Positions 57,043-64,000 of a stretch of DNA of 64,000 nucleotides are shown here, piece after piece. Position numbers and translations under genes: made by a program. The stretch's first letter is position 1, and each line of letters opens with the position of its first letter. The stretch comes from Pseudomonas nitroreducens (GTDB lineage: Bacteria > Pseudomonadota > Gammaproteobacteria > Pseudomonadales > Pseudomonadaceae). Below the pieces are notes generated by a model, which worked only from the letters and a program-made list of their open reading frames with translations, did no database searches and was not told the origin of the DNA. The stretch lies in NCBI RefSeq assembly GCF_024170165.1, contig NZ_JALJXP010000002.1:310001-374000 (forward strand), in the 5' to 3' direction.

Positions 57043-57974
57043 GGGTTGCCTTGTTGTTTCGGGTCCGCCTGCGATTCCTGTGGCTTCGCCGGAGAGGGAT
57101 AGTTCGGGACTTCAGCCAGGCGCCGCAAACCAGTGAAGTGCTGCGGGTCGTCGAGGAAGCGCAGCATCACTTCGCGCCACACGGATTCGCCGAAGGTTTC
57201 CACGTGGTTGCCGCGGGTCAGCTGGAAGACCTTGGGCGGCCGCCTGGCCTTGTAGAGGGCGAGGCCGTTGTCCAGGGGCACAATGGTATCGTCGATGCTG
57301 TGGAAGAACAGCACGGGTGCGCCAGAAAGTCGCGGCATGGAGCGGATGGCGCTGTCGCCGTCGGGCACCAGCCAGGACAGCGGCACCTGCAGCGGCCAGG
57401 TCAGCCAGCTGGTGGACAGGGTGTACTGCGCCACGTCGCGGTAGCTGGCCGGCACGCCATCGAGCACCACGGCGTGCAGCTGCTTCTGTCGCTCCGGATG
57501 CAGGCCCAGGTAGTGCACGGCCATGGCGCCACCCAGGCTCTGGCCGAGCAGGACCACCGGCTTGCCTTGCACCTCCGGCGCCTTGTCCAGCCAGGCAAAG
57601 GCGGCGTCGATGTCCTGGTAGATCGCCGGCAGGCTCGGCGAACCCTCGGAATGCCCGTAGCCGCGGTAGTCGATCATCAGCACCTGGTAGCCCTGCTCCG
57701 GCAGCCAGTAGGCGCCGCCCAGGTGCCAGGCCATGTTGCCGCCATTGCCGTGCAGGTGCAGCACGGTGCCCTTCACCGGCACGCCCGCCTTCGCCGGCAG
57801 CCACCAGCCGGCGAGCTTCACGCCGTCGGCGGTGGTCAGGGTGACGTCGCGGTAGTCGAGCTTGGCGCGGGCCGGGGTGATGGCGACATCGTCGCTGGGA
57901 TAGAACAGCAGCGAACTGCAGCCCCCGAGTGCGAACAGCAGCGTGAGAGCGGCGGCCTTGAAGCAACGGATCAT
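57039..57974 (-). CDS. Alpha/beta-hydrolase lipoprotein
   Basis: A 311-residue hydrolase with a lipoprotein signal (MIRCFKAAALTLLFALGGC, Cys at 19). The fold motifs are VLHLHGNGGNMAWHLGG (oxyanion), LGQSLGGAMAVHYLG (nucleophile Ser), FFHSIDDTIVPLDNG (acid) and LTRGNHVETFG (His). It resembles the YfhR/BEM46 type; substrate unknown. The C-terminus is a Pro/Gln-rich tail. It probably forms an operon with the two genes downstream. Confidence 0.88.
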   Translation of the reverse strand: MIRCFKAAALTLLFALGGCSSLLFYPSDDVAITPARAKLDYRDVTLTTADGVKLAGWWLPAKAGVPVKGTVLHLHGNGGNMAWHLGGAYWLPEQGYQVLMIDYRGYGHSEGSPSLPAIYQDIDAAFAWLDKAPEVQGKPVVLLGQSLGGAMAVHYLGLHPERQKQLHAVVLDGVPASYRDVAQYTLSTSWLTWPLQVPLSWLVPDGDSAIRSMPRLSGAPVLFFHSIDDTIVPLDNGLALYKARRPPKVFQLTRGNHVETFGESVWREVMLRFLDDPQHFTGLRRLAEVPNYPSPAKPQESQADPKQQGNP

Positions 57975-58032
57975 AGGCTAGTCATCCTTGGGGCCATCCT
58001 TCAAATGGATCGGCAATAGCGCGGTATCAAAG

Positions 58033-58163
58033 CCCCTCTCCCCCGCCCTGGCTGCGCGCCCCGCTCCGAAGGGAGAGGGAGCTGTCCGTGCCGGCTGACG
58101 CTAGGGTTTCATCCTGCAGCGAACGGTCCCCTCTCCCTTCAGGGAGAGGGTTAGGAAGAGGGC
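58033..58163. repeat. REPIN of the CCCTCTCCC family, second copy
   Basis: CCCCTCTCCCCCGCCCTGG, GAAGGGAGAGGGAGCTGTCC and the right arm CCCTCTCCCTTCAGGGAGAG parallel the element at 42744-42868; the spacer begins with the same CGTGCCGGCTGA word. Confidence 0.78.
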
Positions 58164-58191
58164 GCGTCCAGCCGCACACGCCTTCCCGTCA

Positions 58192-59496
58192 TTAGAGGAT
58201 ATTGGCGTAATCCGCCTCGATGCGGTCGAGGCTGAGGTGGTTGAGGAAGTTGGAGAAGCACATCCACGCCGACAGCGCGTTGAGGTCGCGGAACTGCGGC
58301 GGCAGGTACTTGGGCGGCACCACCAGGCCTTCGTCCACCAGCTGGCGCAGGGTACGCATGTCTTCCAGGGTTGCCTTGCCGCAGAACAGCAGCGGGATCT
58401 GCTCCAGCTTGCCCTTGCGCACGGCGAGCTGGATGTAGTTGTAGATCAGGATGAAGCCCTTGAGGTACGACAGGTCCTTGGTGAACGGCAGGCCGACCGG
58501 GGTCGAGCCACGGAACACGCGGCTGGCGTTCTGGTAGCTGCTTTCCACGCTGTAGTTCTGCTCGCGGTAGAAGTGGAACACCTCGAGGAAGTCCGCGCCC
58601 TCTTCGGCCATGTGGATGGCGCGGGTGCGGTTGGTGAGCTTGCGCAGGCGCGTCGGGTAAGAGGCGAAGGCGATCACTTCCATCAGGATCGCCAGGCCTT
58701 CCTGGGTCACGGTGGAGGACGGCGGGCCCTTGGCGAGGAAGGTGCAGATCGGCTGGTTGAGGCCGTTGAGCGTGGTGCCGACATGCACCAGGCCTTCATG
58801 GACTTCCAGCGCGCGCACGTCGCGCTCGTTGAACATGGCGTCGGCGCGCACCTTGATGTAGTCGGCGCCAGCCGCGGCGTCGGCGACGATGCCGTCGGAC
58901 TCGAAGACGCGGATGGTGTCTTCCTTGCCGTCGAACACCTTGTTCAGGCGCTCCTGCAGCATCTTCACCGCGTCGCTGGCGGTGAGGGTCTTGGGCTCGT
59001 CCTTGAGGTCGCCACGGTCGGCGATGTTGTTCAGGTAGTCCGAGAGCATCAGGCCGAGGTCCGCCAGGGTCGGGTCGCCGGCATGGAAGGCATCGGAGGC
59101 CGAGCCGTAGAGCTCCTGGGAGATCAGGCCGAAGTCCTGGGTGCCGCGCGCTTCGAGCATGCGGATGACCATGCGGTATTCCTTGCACATGCGCCGCATG
59201 ATCTGCCCGACGGGGTTGAACTGGCCCAGGTGACGGGTGATGTCACGCTCGATGTTCTGGAATTCCTGCTTCTTCGCGCTGCTGTCGAAGGACAGCGGGC
59301 GGCTGTCGTAGTAGGCGCGGTCGACCTTGGGCGCGTGCTTGCCGCGGCCCTTGAGGAAGTCGTCGCGAACGCCGTCGTCCCACTTGATGGCGTCGAGCAC
59401 GCGGATCGGCGTCTGCGCCTCGACGATGCGGTCGGACAGGCCGCGGATGATCTGCTGGTATTCGTTGGGCGTGGACTTCCTGCGCCTTGGGGTCAT
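58192..59496 (-). CDS. DUF1704 family (QEGLA-motif) protein, possible metallopeptidase
   Basis: A 434-residue soluble protein with the signatures ALEVHEGLVHVGTTLNG and STVTQEGLAILMEV. The family was long named 'flavohemoglobin expression-modulating QEGLA motif protein', and its eukaryotic members are the MATCAP tyrosine carboxypeptidases. The HEGLVH stretch matches the HExxxH zinc motif described for MATCAP and the Glu in QEGLA could be the third ligand, so a zinc peptidase role is likely, although the bacterial substrate is unknown. It starts in an ATGA overlap with the upstream lipoprotein gene. Confidence 0.85.
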   Translation of the reverse strand: MTPRRRKSTPNEYQQIIRGLSDRIVEAQTPIRVLDAIKWDDGVRDDFLKGRGKHAPKVDRAYYDSRPLSFDSSAKKQEFQNIERDITRHLGQFNPVGQIMRRMCKEYRMVIRMLEARGTQDFGLISQELYGSASDAFHAGDPTLADLGLMLSDYLNNIADRGDLKDEPKTLTASDAVKMLQERLNKVFDGKEDTIRVFESDGIVADAAAGADYIKVRADAMFNERDVRALEVHEGLVHVGTTLNGLNQPICTFLAKGPPSSTVTQEGLAILMEVIAFASYPTRLRKLTNRTRAIHMAEEGADFLEVFHFYREQNYSVESSYQNASRVFRGSTPVGLPFTKDLSYLKGFILIYNYIQLAVRKGKLEQIPLLFCGKATLEDMRTLRQLVDEGLVVPPKYLPPQFRDLNALSAWMCFSNFLNHLSLDRIEADYANIL

Positions 59497-60056
59497 GGCT
59501 TGTCTCCCGGGGTCACGCGCGAAAAGCGCAGCGCTTCGACGAACACGTCGGAATTGGCCGGATCGTTGAGGTAGGCGATCACCTGGGGCAACTGGCTGGT
59601 CACCAGCGCGGCGGCACCCTGTTCGGTGTCGACCTTCTCGCCCTTGAGCGCGCCTTCCTTCATGTCCTGCAGGATGTGCTCGACATCCAGGTTATAGATC
59701 ACCAGTTCGTCCTTGTCGGTGATCTCGAAACCGGCCAGGGCGAAGTTGCCGCCCATGCTCTTCGGCAAGCCCGCCGACAGGTACCAGCGCTTGCCGTGGT
59801 GGGCGACAGTGAAGCCGAAGTCCTCGACGCTGTCGGTGTTGTCCTTGCTGTCGACGTAGCTGACCGCGCGGTAGAGGTTGGAGCCGGAACGGGTGACTTC
59901 GAGGATCTGCTCCTCGCCGTACTCGTCCACACGCGACCACTGGCCCAGCAGGTGAGCCGGCGCGGGCTCGTTGGCCGGAATCGGGTCCTTGAACGTCACC
60001 AGACAGCCACTGAGCAGGCCGATGCTCAACAGCAGCAGTGCACGCCAGACTTTCAT
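59493..60056 (-). CDS. Hypothetical lipoprotein
   Basis: A 187-residue lipoprotein: signal MKVWRALLLLSIGLLSGC, Cys at 18, then VTFKDPIPANEPAPAHLLGQ and a beta-rich domain with GQWSRVDEYGEEQILEVTRS. A GTG directly precedes the ATG; the ATG at 60056 has better spacing from AGGAGG. Its stop overlaps the DUF1704 start by four bases. Function unknown. Confidence 0.85.
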   Translation of the reverse strand: MKVWRALLLLSIGLLSGCLVTFKDPIPANEPAPAHLLGQWSRVDEYGEEQILEVTRSGSNLYRAVSYVDSKDNTDSVEDFGFTVAHHGKRWYLSAGLPKSMGGNFALAGFEITDKDELVIYNLDVEHILQDMKEGALKGEKVDTEQGAAALVTSQLPQVIAYLNDPANSDVFVEALRFSRVTPGDKP

Positions 60057-60121
60057 CACGCCCTCCTTAGGTCCGGATGCCTGTGCATGCGATGCGCGAA
60101 GGCGTCCGGAGTTCCGACACG

Positions 60122-60145
60122 AAAACCCCGCCGGATGGCGGGGTT
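60122..60145 (-). terminator. Intrinsic terminator after the TetR gene
   Basis: On the minus strand, a 9-bp stem AACCCCGCC/GGCGGGGTT (60124-60132 with 60137-60145), a 4-base loop and TTTT. Confidence 0.88.
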
Positions 60146-60163
60146 GGAATGCAGCAGCCGGGG

Positions 60164-60886
60164 CTACAGGCCCATCACCAGATCGAGATAGCGGCTAAGG
60201 ATGGCACGCATTTCCTCGGTCTGCAGATGGTCGGCCCCGTCCAGCAGGCCCTGATACTCCATCTGCAGGATGATGGCCGTCAACACCCGGGCATCCTGCT
60301 CGGGCTGTCTGGAACCGAGCACTTCGAAGAAATGCACCACGCCCAGGGAGAGAATCCGCCGATGACGCTGGGCCAGATCGCTGAGGCTGGGGTTGAGCAG
60401 CGCCTCCTGGCGGAAGGCCTGTTCGGCCAGCAGGTGCTCGCGGCGTTCGTTGAGCTGGACCATGACGTACTGGATCGCCAGCTCGACGATATTGGCCGTC
60501 AGCTCGCGGCGCGCCTGCGGGTCGTCCTGGGCGAGGCCGGCGGCCATGGCCTGCAGATCGCCCTCGACGCTGCTCCAGAAGGTCGACAGGGCTTCGGCGC
60601 TGCGTTCGACGAAGAGCGCGAAAGTGTCGGTAATGAGGTCCTGGATGTCCTTGAAGTAGTAGGTGGTGGCCGACAGCGGCACACCGGCCTCGGCGGCTAC
60701 TGCGCGGTGGCGCACGGCGCGGACGCCATCACGCACGATGATCCGCAGGGCGGCGTCGAGGATCGCCTGGCGGCGCTGCTCGCTGCCCTGGCGGCTGGCC
60801 TTGCGGCCCTGGTATTTGACACTTTCTGCGATGGCGCTGGCGACTTGCGCTGCGCTGTCTCGCGGGGACACTTGGGTCACTGGCAT
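60164..60886 (-). CDS. TetR-family transcriptional regulator
   Basis: A 240-residue TetR-type regulator. It has an N-terminal extension (MPVTQVSPRDSAAQVASAIA) before the DNA-binding domain RRQAILDAALRIIVRDGVRA and AEAGVPLSATTYYFKDIQDL. The start is uncertain: the ATG at 60886 is only two bases past GGAGG, while the GTG two codons further on has better spacing; an ATG at 60916 is also in frame. Target genes unknown; the nearest candidates are the lipoprotein genes downstream, but a terminator lies between. Confidence 0.86.
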   Translation of the reverse strand: MPVTQVSPRDSAAQVASAIAESVKYQGRKASRQGSEQRRQAILDAALRIIVRDGVRAVRHRAVAAEAGVPLSATTYYFKDIQDLITDTFALFVERSAEALSTFWSSVEGDLQAMAAGLAQDDPQARRELTANIVELAIQYVMVQLNERREHLLAEQAFRQEALLNPSLSDLAQRHRRILSLGVVHFFEVLGSRQPEQDARVLTAIILQMEYQGLLDGADHLQTEEMRAILSRYLDLVMGL

Positions 60887-61103
60887 TACCTCCGGCGGCG
60901 CGGCCTGATGGCGCATTGTTCGAGCTTTTCTGTGGGAAAACAATTGCCGCTTTGCAGCTGCGACGCCGGCGCACAGAGCGAGCCGCGAGGCAGAGCAGGC
61001 GGCTGGGAATCAGGCCTGGGAGTGAGACGTGCCACAGAGTGCCCGAGCCACGGCCGTGAGGTGCATTTCGTCGGATGGTATACCGCCGGATTCCAGAGAT
61101 TCT

Positions 61104-61179
61104 GTAGGAGCGAGCAGCCCGCGAACAGAGTACCCGGCAGCACCGGAGCGGATCGGTTCGCGAGCAAGCTCGCTCCTAC
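61104..61179. repeat. REPIN (GTAGGAGCGAGCAGCCCGCG ... inverted)
   Basis: GTAGGAGCGAGCAGCCCGCG and, inverted, CGAGCAAGCTCGCTCCTACG, about 40 bp apart. The left arm has diverged from the GAGCTTGCTCGC form. The interval 60887-61467 holds no gene; besides this and the next element it has only the TetR leader and GC-rich spacer. Confidence 0.8.
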
Positions 61180-61309
61180 GAAGAGCAGCCCGCTGCGGAA
61201 CCGAAAAAACGATGGGTGGGCCAGGTGCCAATCGGTGGGTCGGAGCGGCGGCGAGTCGATCGCGGACAGAGTCCACTCCTACGCCAGCCGGGACGCGCGT
61301 AGTTCAACC

Positions 61310-61375
61310 TGTAGGAGCGGGCCATGCCCGCGATCGCGCGCATGGCGCGCATGGCGCGCATGGCGCGCTCCTACA
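61310..61375. repeat. REPIN with a 9-bp tandem repeat in its right half
   Basis: GTAGGAGCGGGCCATGCCCG and its partner GGCGCGCTCCTAC flank three exact copies of GCGCGCATG (61336-61362). Other REPINs of this family here have one such unit. Confidence 0.8.
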
Positions 61376-61423
61376 GGGGTGTCCGGCGTTTGGCGAGCGT
61401 AGGTGCCCCAAGCCGCGGAAACG

Positions 61424-61452
61424 AAAAAGGCCGCCCGGGGGGCGGCCTTTTT
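61424..61452 (-). terminator. Intrinsic terminator of lysS
   Basis: Stem AAAAAGGCCGCC/GGCGGCCTTTTT (61424-61435 with 61441-61452), 5-base loop. On the minus strand the T-run ends it 16 bp beyond the lysS stop. Confidence 0.93.
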
Positions 61453-61467
61453 CTCCTGATCCTGCGC

Positions 61468-62973
61468 TTACGCCTGCGGGCGCATGTGCGGGAACAGGAT
61501 CACGTCGCGGATCGACGGCGAGTTGGTCAGCAGCATCACCAGGCGGTCGATGCCGATGCCTTCGCCGGCGGTGGGCGGCATGCCGTATTCGAGCGCGTTG
61601 ACGAAGTCGGCGTCGAAGTGCATCGCCTCGTCGTCACCAGCGTCCTTCTCCTTGACCTGCAGCATGAAGCGCTCGGCCTGGTCTTCGGCGTCGTTGAGCT
61701 CGGAGTAAGCGTTGGCAATCTCACGGCCACCGATGAACAGCTCGAAGCGGTCGGTGACGCTCGGGTCGTTGTCGTTGCGGCGCGCCAGCGGCGACACTTC
61801 GAACGGGTACTGGGTGATGAAGTGCGGCTGCTCCAGCTTGTGCTCGACCAGCTCTTCGAAAATCATCACCTGCAGCTTGCCCAGGCCTTCGTGGCCGAGG
61901 ACCTTGGCGCCGGCCTTCTTGGCGATGGCGCGGGCCTTCTCCAGGTCGGTCAGGTCAGCCGCGGTGAGTTCCGGGTTGTACTTGAGGATGGCGTCGAACA
62001 CCGACAGGCGGGCGAACGGCTCGCCGAAGTGGAAGACCTTGTCGCCGTAGGGCACGTCGGTGCTGCCGAGCACGGCCTGGGCCAGCTCGCGGAACAGCTC
62101 CTCGGTCAGGTCCATGTTGTCTTCGTAGTCGGCATAGGCCTGGTAGAACTCGAGCATGGTGAACTCGGGGTTGTGCCGGGTCGAGACGCCTTCGTTACGG
62201 AAGTTGCGGTTGATCTCGAAGACCTTCTCGAAGCCACCGACCACCAGGCGCTTGAGGTACAGCTCCGGGGCGATACGCAGGAACATGGCCATGTCCAGCG
62301 CGTTGTGGTGGGTTTCGAAGGGCTTGGCCGCCGCGCCGCCGGGGATGGTCTGCAGCATCGGGGTTTCCACTTCGAGGAAGCCGCGATCGGAGAGGAAACG
62401 ACGGATGTGGGCGATCACCTGGGAACGCACACGGAAGGTGTGGCGGGTTTCCTCGTTGACGATCAGGTCGACGTAGCGCTGGCGGTAGCGCTGCTCGGTG
62501 TCGGTCAGGCCGTGGTGCTTGTCCGGCAGCGGGCGCAGCGACTTGGTCAGCAGGCGCACGCTGGTCATCTCGACGTACAGGTCGCCCTTGCCGGAACGGG
62601 CCAGGGTGCCTTCGGCGCCGATGATGTCGCCCAGGTCCCAGGTCTTGATCTCGGCCAGGGTCTCTTCGGGCAGGGTCTTGCGGTTCACGTAGGCCTGCAG
62701 GCGGCCGCTGCTGTCCTGCAGGACGATGAACGAGCCGCGGTTGAGCATGATGCGACCGGCAACCTTGACCGGGATGGCGGCTGCTTCCAGCTCTTCCTTG
62801 GTCGCGGTTTCGTACTGTTTCTGCAGGTCCGCGAAGTAGTTCTCGCGGCGGAAGTCGTTCGGGAAGGCGATGGCCTTGGCTTCACGCACGGCGGCAAGCT
62901 TTTCCTTGCGCTGGGCGATCAGCTTGTTTTCTTCCTGTTGCAGTTCGGTAGCGTCGAGTTGTTGGTCGCTCAT
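61468..62973 (-). CDS. lysS: Lysyl-tRNA synthetase (class II)
   Basis: LysS charges tRNA-Lys. The 501-residue class II enzyme has an N-terminal OB-fold anticodon-binding domain ([20 protein letters not shown]), motif 1 around [16 protein letters not shown], motif 2 [20 protein letters not shown] and motif 3 [20 protein letters not shown]. It starts 82 bp after prfB, the widely conserved prfB-lysS order. Confidence 0.97.
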   Translation of the reverse strand: MSDQQLDATELQQEENKLIAQRKEKLAAVREAKAIAFPNDFRRENYFADLQKQYETATKEELEAAAIPVKVAGRIMLNRGSFIVLQDSSGRLQAYVNRKTLPEETLAEIKTWDLGDIIGAEGTLARSGKGDLYVEMTSVRLLTKSLRPLPDKHHGLTDTEQRYRQRYVDLIVNEETRHTFRVRSQVIAHIRRFLSDRGFLEVETPMLQTIPGGAAAKPFETHHNALDMAMFLRIAPELYLKRLVVGGFEKVFEINRNFRNEGVSTRHNPEFTMLEFYQAYADYEDNMDLTEELFRELAQAVLGSTDVPYGDKVFHFGEPFARLSVFDAILKYNPELTAADLTDLEKARAIAKKAGAKVLGHEGLGKLQVMIFEELVEHKLEQPHFITQYPFEVSPLARRNDNDPSVTDRFELFIGGREIANAYSELNDAEDQAERFMLQVKEKDAGDDEAMHFDADFVNALEYGMPPTAGEGIGIDRLVMLLTNSPSIRDVILFPHMRPQA

Positions 62974-63055
62974 GGTCGTCTATCTGCCTGGCGTCTTGAT
63001 CAATAGGGGTTACTGGCGGGAACGGGCCGTGCGGCCCGCCCCGCGGCGGTGCTGT

Positions 63056-64000
63056 TTACAGGCCTTGTTTCAGGCTGGCTTCCAGGTATTCGTTGAGGTC
63101 GCCGTCGAGCACCTTGTCGCAATCGCTGCGTTCCACGCCGGTCCGCAGGTCCTTGATGCGCGACTGGTCGAGCACGTAGGAGCGGATCTGGTGACCCCAG
63201 CCGATATCGGACTTGGTCTCTTCCAGCGCCTGCGAGGCGGCGTTGCGTTTCTGCATCTCCTGCTCGTACAACCGGGCCCGCAGCATCTTCATGGCGGTGT
63301 CCTTGTTGGCGTGCTGGGAGCGTTCGTTCTGGCACGCCACCACGGTGTTGGTCGGCACGTGGGTGATACGCACCGCGGAGTCGGTGGTGTTCACGTGCTG
63401 ACCGCCCGCGCCGGAGGAGCGGTAGGTGTCGATGCGCAGGTCGGCCGGGTTGATCTCGATCTCGATGTTGTCGTCGATTTCCGGCGACACGAACACCGCG
63501 GTGAACGAGGTGTGGCGACGGTTGCCGGAGTCGAACGGGCTCTTGCGCACCAGACGGTGCACGCCGATCTCGGTGCGCAGCCAGCCAAAGGCGTACTCGC
63601 CCTTGATGTGCACGGTGGCGCCCTTGATGCCGGCGACTTCGCCTTCGGAGAGTTCGACGATCTCGGCGCTGAAGCCGTTCTTGTCGGCCCAGCGCAGGTA
63701 CATGCGCAGCAGCATGTTGGCCCAGTCCTGGGCCTCGGTGCCGCCGGAGCCGGCCTGGATGTCCAGGTAGGCGTTGTTGGGGTCCATCTCGCCGCTGAAC
63801 ATGCGGCGGAACTCGAGCTTCTCGAGGATTTCACGCAGGCGCTGGACTTCGGCCTCGACGTCGCCGACGGCGCCTTCGTCCTTCTCCTCGACCGCCATGT
63901 CGAGCAGGTCGCGGGAATCGGCCAGACCGCCGGTGAGCTCGTCGAGGGTCTCGACGATCTGCGCCAGCATGGCGCGCTCGCGGCCCAGGTTCTGGGCGTA
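63056..64000 (-). CDS. prfB: Peptide chain release factor 2 (partial, 5' end off the window)
   Basis: RF2 releases peptides at UGA and UAA. The 314 codons seen run off the right edge in frame (the edge reads [16 protein letters not shown]), so about the first 50 residues, including the usual programmed +1 frameshift site near codon 25, lie outside. Visible are the codon-recognition motif SPF in [16 protein letters not shown] and the catalytic GGQ in [20 protein letters not shown]. The ATG at 63970 is internal, not the start. Confidence 0.96.
   Translation of the reverse strand, partial: YAQNLGRERAMLAQIVETLDELTGGLADSRDLLDMAVEEKDEGAVGDVEAEVQRLREILEKLEFRRMFSGEMDPNNAYLDIQAGSGGTEAQDWANMLLRMYLRWADKNGFSAEIVELSEGEVAGIKGATVHIKGEYAFGWLRTEIGVHRLVRKSPFDSGNRRHTSFTAVFVSPEIDDNIEIEINPADLRIDTYRSSGAGGQHVNTTDSAVRITHVPTNTVVACQNERSQHANKDTAMKMLRARLYEQEMQKRNAASQALEETKSDIGWGHQIRSYVLDQSRIKDLRTGVERSDCDKVLDGDLNEYLEASLKQGL

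Noticed and set aside
63971-64000. Programmed frameshift site of prfB
   Set aside because: The frame at the right edge is already the long downstream frame; the shift site near codon 25 would be outside the window, so it cannot be judged.

Overview
This is a high-GC stretch of a Pseudomonas chromosome, probably from the P. aeruginosa / P. nitroreducens / P. citronellolis side of the genus. The evidence is a long run of core genes in the order known from P. aeruginosa (bamA-rseP-dxr-cdsA-uppS-frr-pyrH-tsf-rpsB, map-glnD-dapC, and ppc/cadR/lptF/lysS/prfB near the right end), plus the REP-type palindromes usual in this genus. The species is an inference; no database search was possible.

Layout. 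1-9.6 kb (minus strand): envelope and translation operon, with bamA cut by the left edge. 9.9-21.5 kb: map, glnD, dapC, a Na+/H+ antiporter, an ArsC-like protein, a LysE-type exporter, dapD, csdA-csdE and convergent tcdA. 21.8-28.4 kb: ndvB (GH17-GT2 glucan synthase), dapE, a possible small coupled ORF, rlmA, a cold-shock protein with a long leader, and a secreted glycine-rich protein. 28.5-31.0 kb: plsB. 31.1-35.0 kb: remains of an exopolysaccharide cluster, with two paralogous low-molecular-weight phosphatases around a glycosyltransferase, then a polysaccharide co-polymerase/tyrosine-kinase start that breaks off after about 48 codons and runs into the C-terminal part of a YjbH-type outer-membrane protein. 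35.0-36.3 kb: a lipoprotein and a DUF4197 protein. 36.3-37.8 kb: REP elements around a BRO-N antirepressor-like gene whose leader holds a C4-type antisense RNA candidate. 37.8-42.7 kb: a MexJK-type RND pump with a divergent TetR regulator. 42.9-51.5 kb: rsmJ, an extensin-like protein, a PEP-mutase/isocitrate-lyase family enzyme, a DUF72 protein, tsaB, adk, ppc. 51.6-56.0 kb: divergent cadR / Zn-Cd ATPase, then two envelope lipoproteins. 56.2-60.9 kb: macrodomain protein, membrane protein, lipoprotein hydrolase, a DUF1704 metallopeptidase-like protein, a lipoprotein and a TetR regulator. 61.5-64.0 kb: lysS and prfB, the latter cut by the right edge.

Genes that work together: dapD, dapC and dapE are the three succinyl-branch enzymes of diaminopimelate/lysine synthesis and lie within 12 kb. 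csdA-csdE-tcdA form a sulfur-relay/tRNA-modification set, and TcdA acts on the t6A product of the pathway to which TsaB belongs. The most unusual parts are the C4 RNA/BRO module, the deletion-fused polysaccharide cluster, and the dense REP/REPIN elements, some of which reach into neighbouring genes' stop codons.
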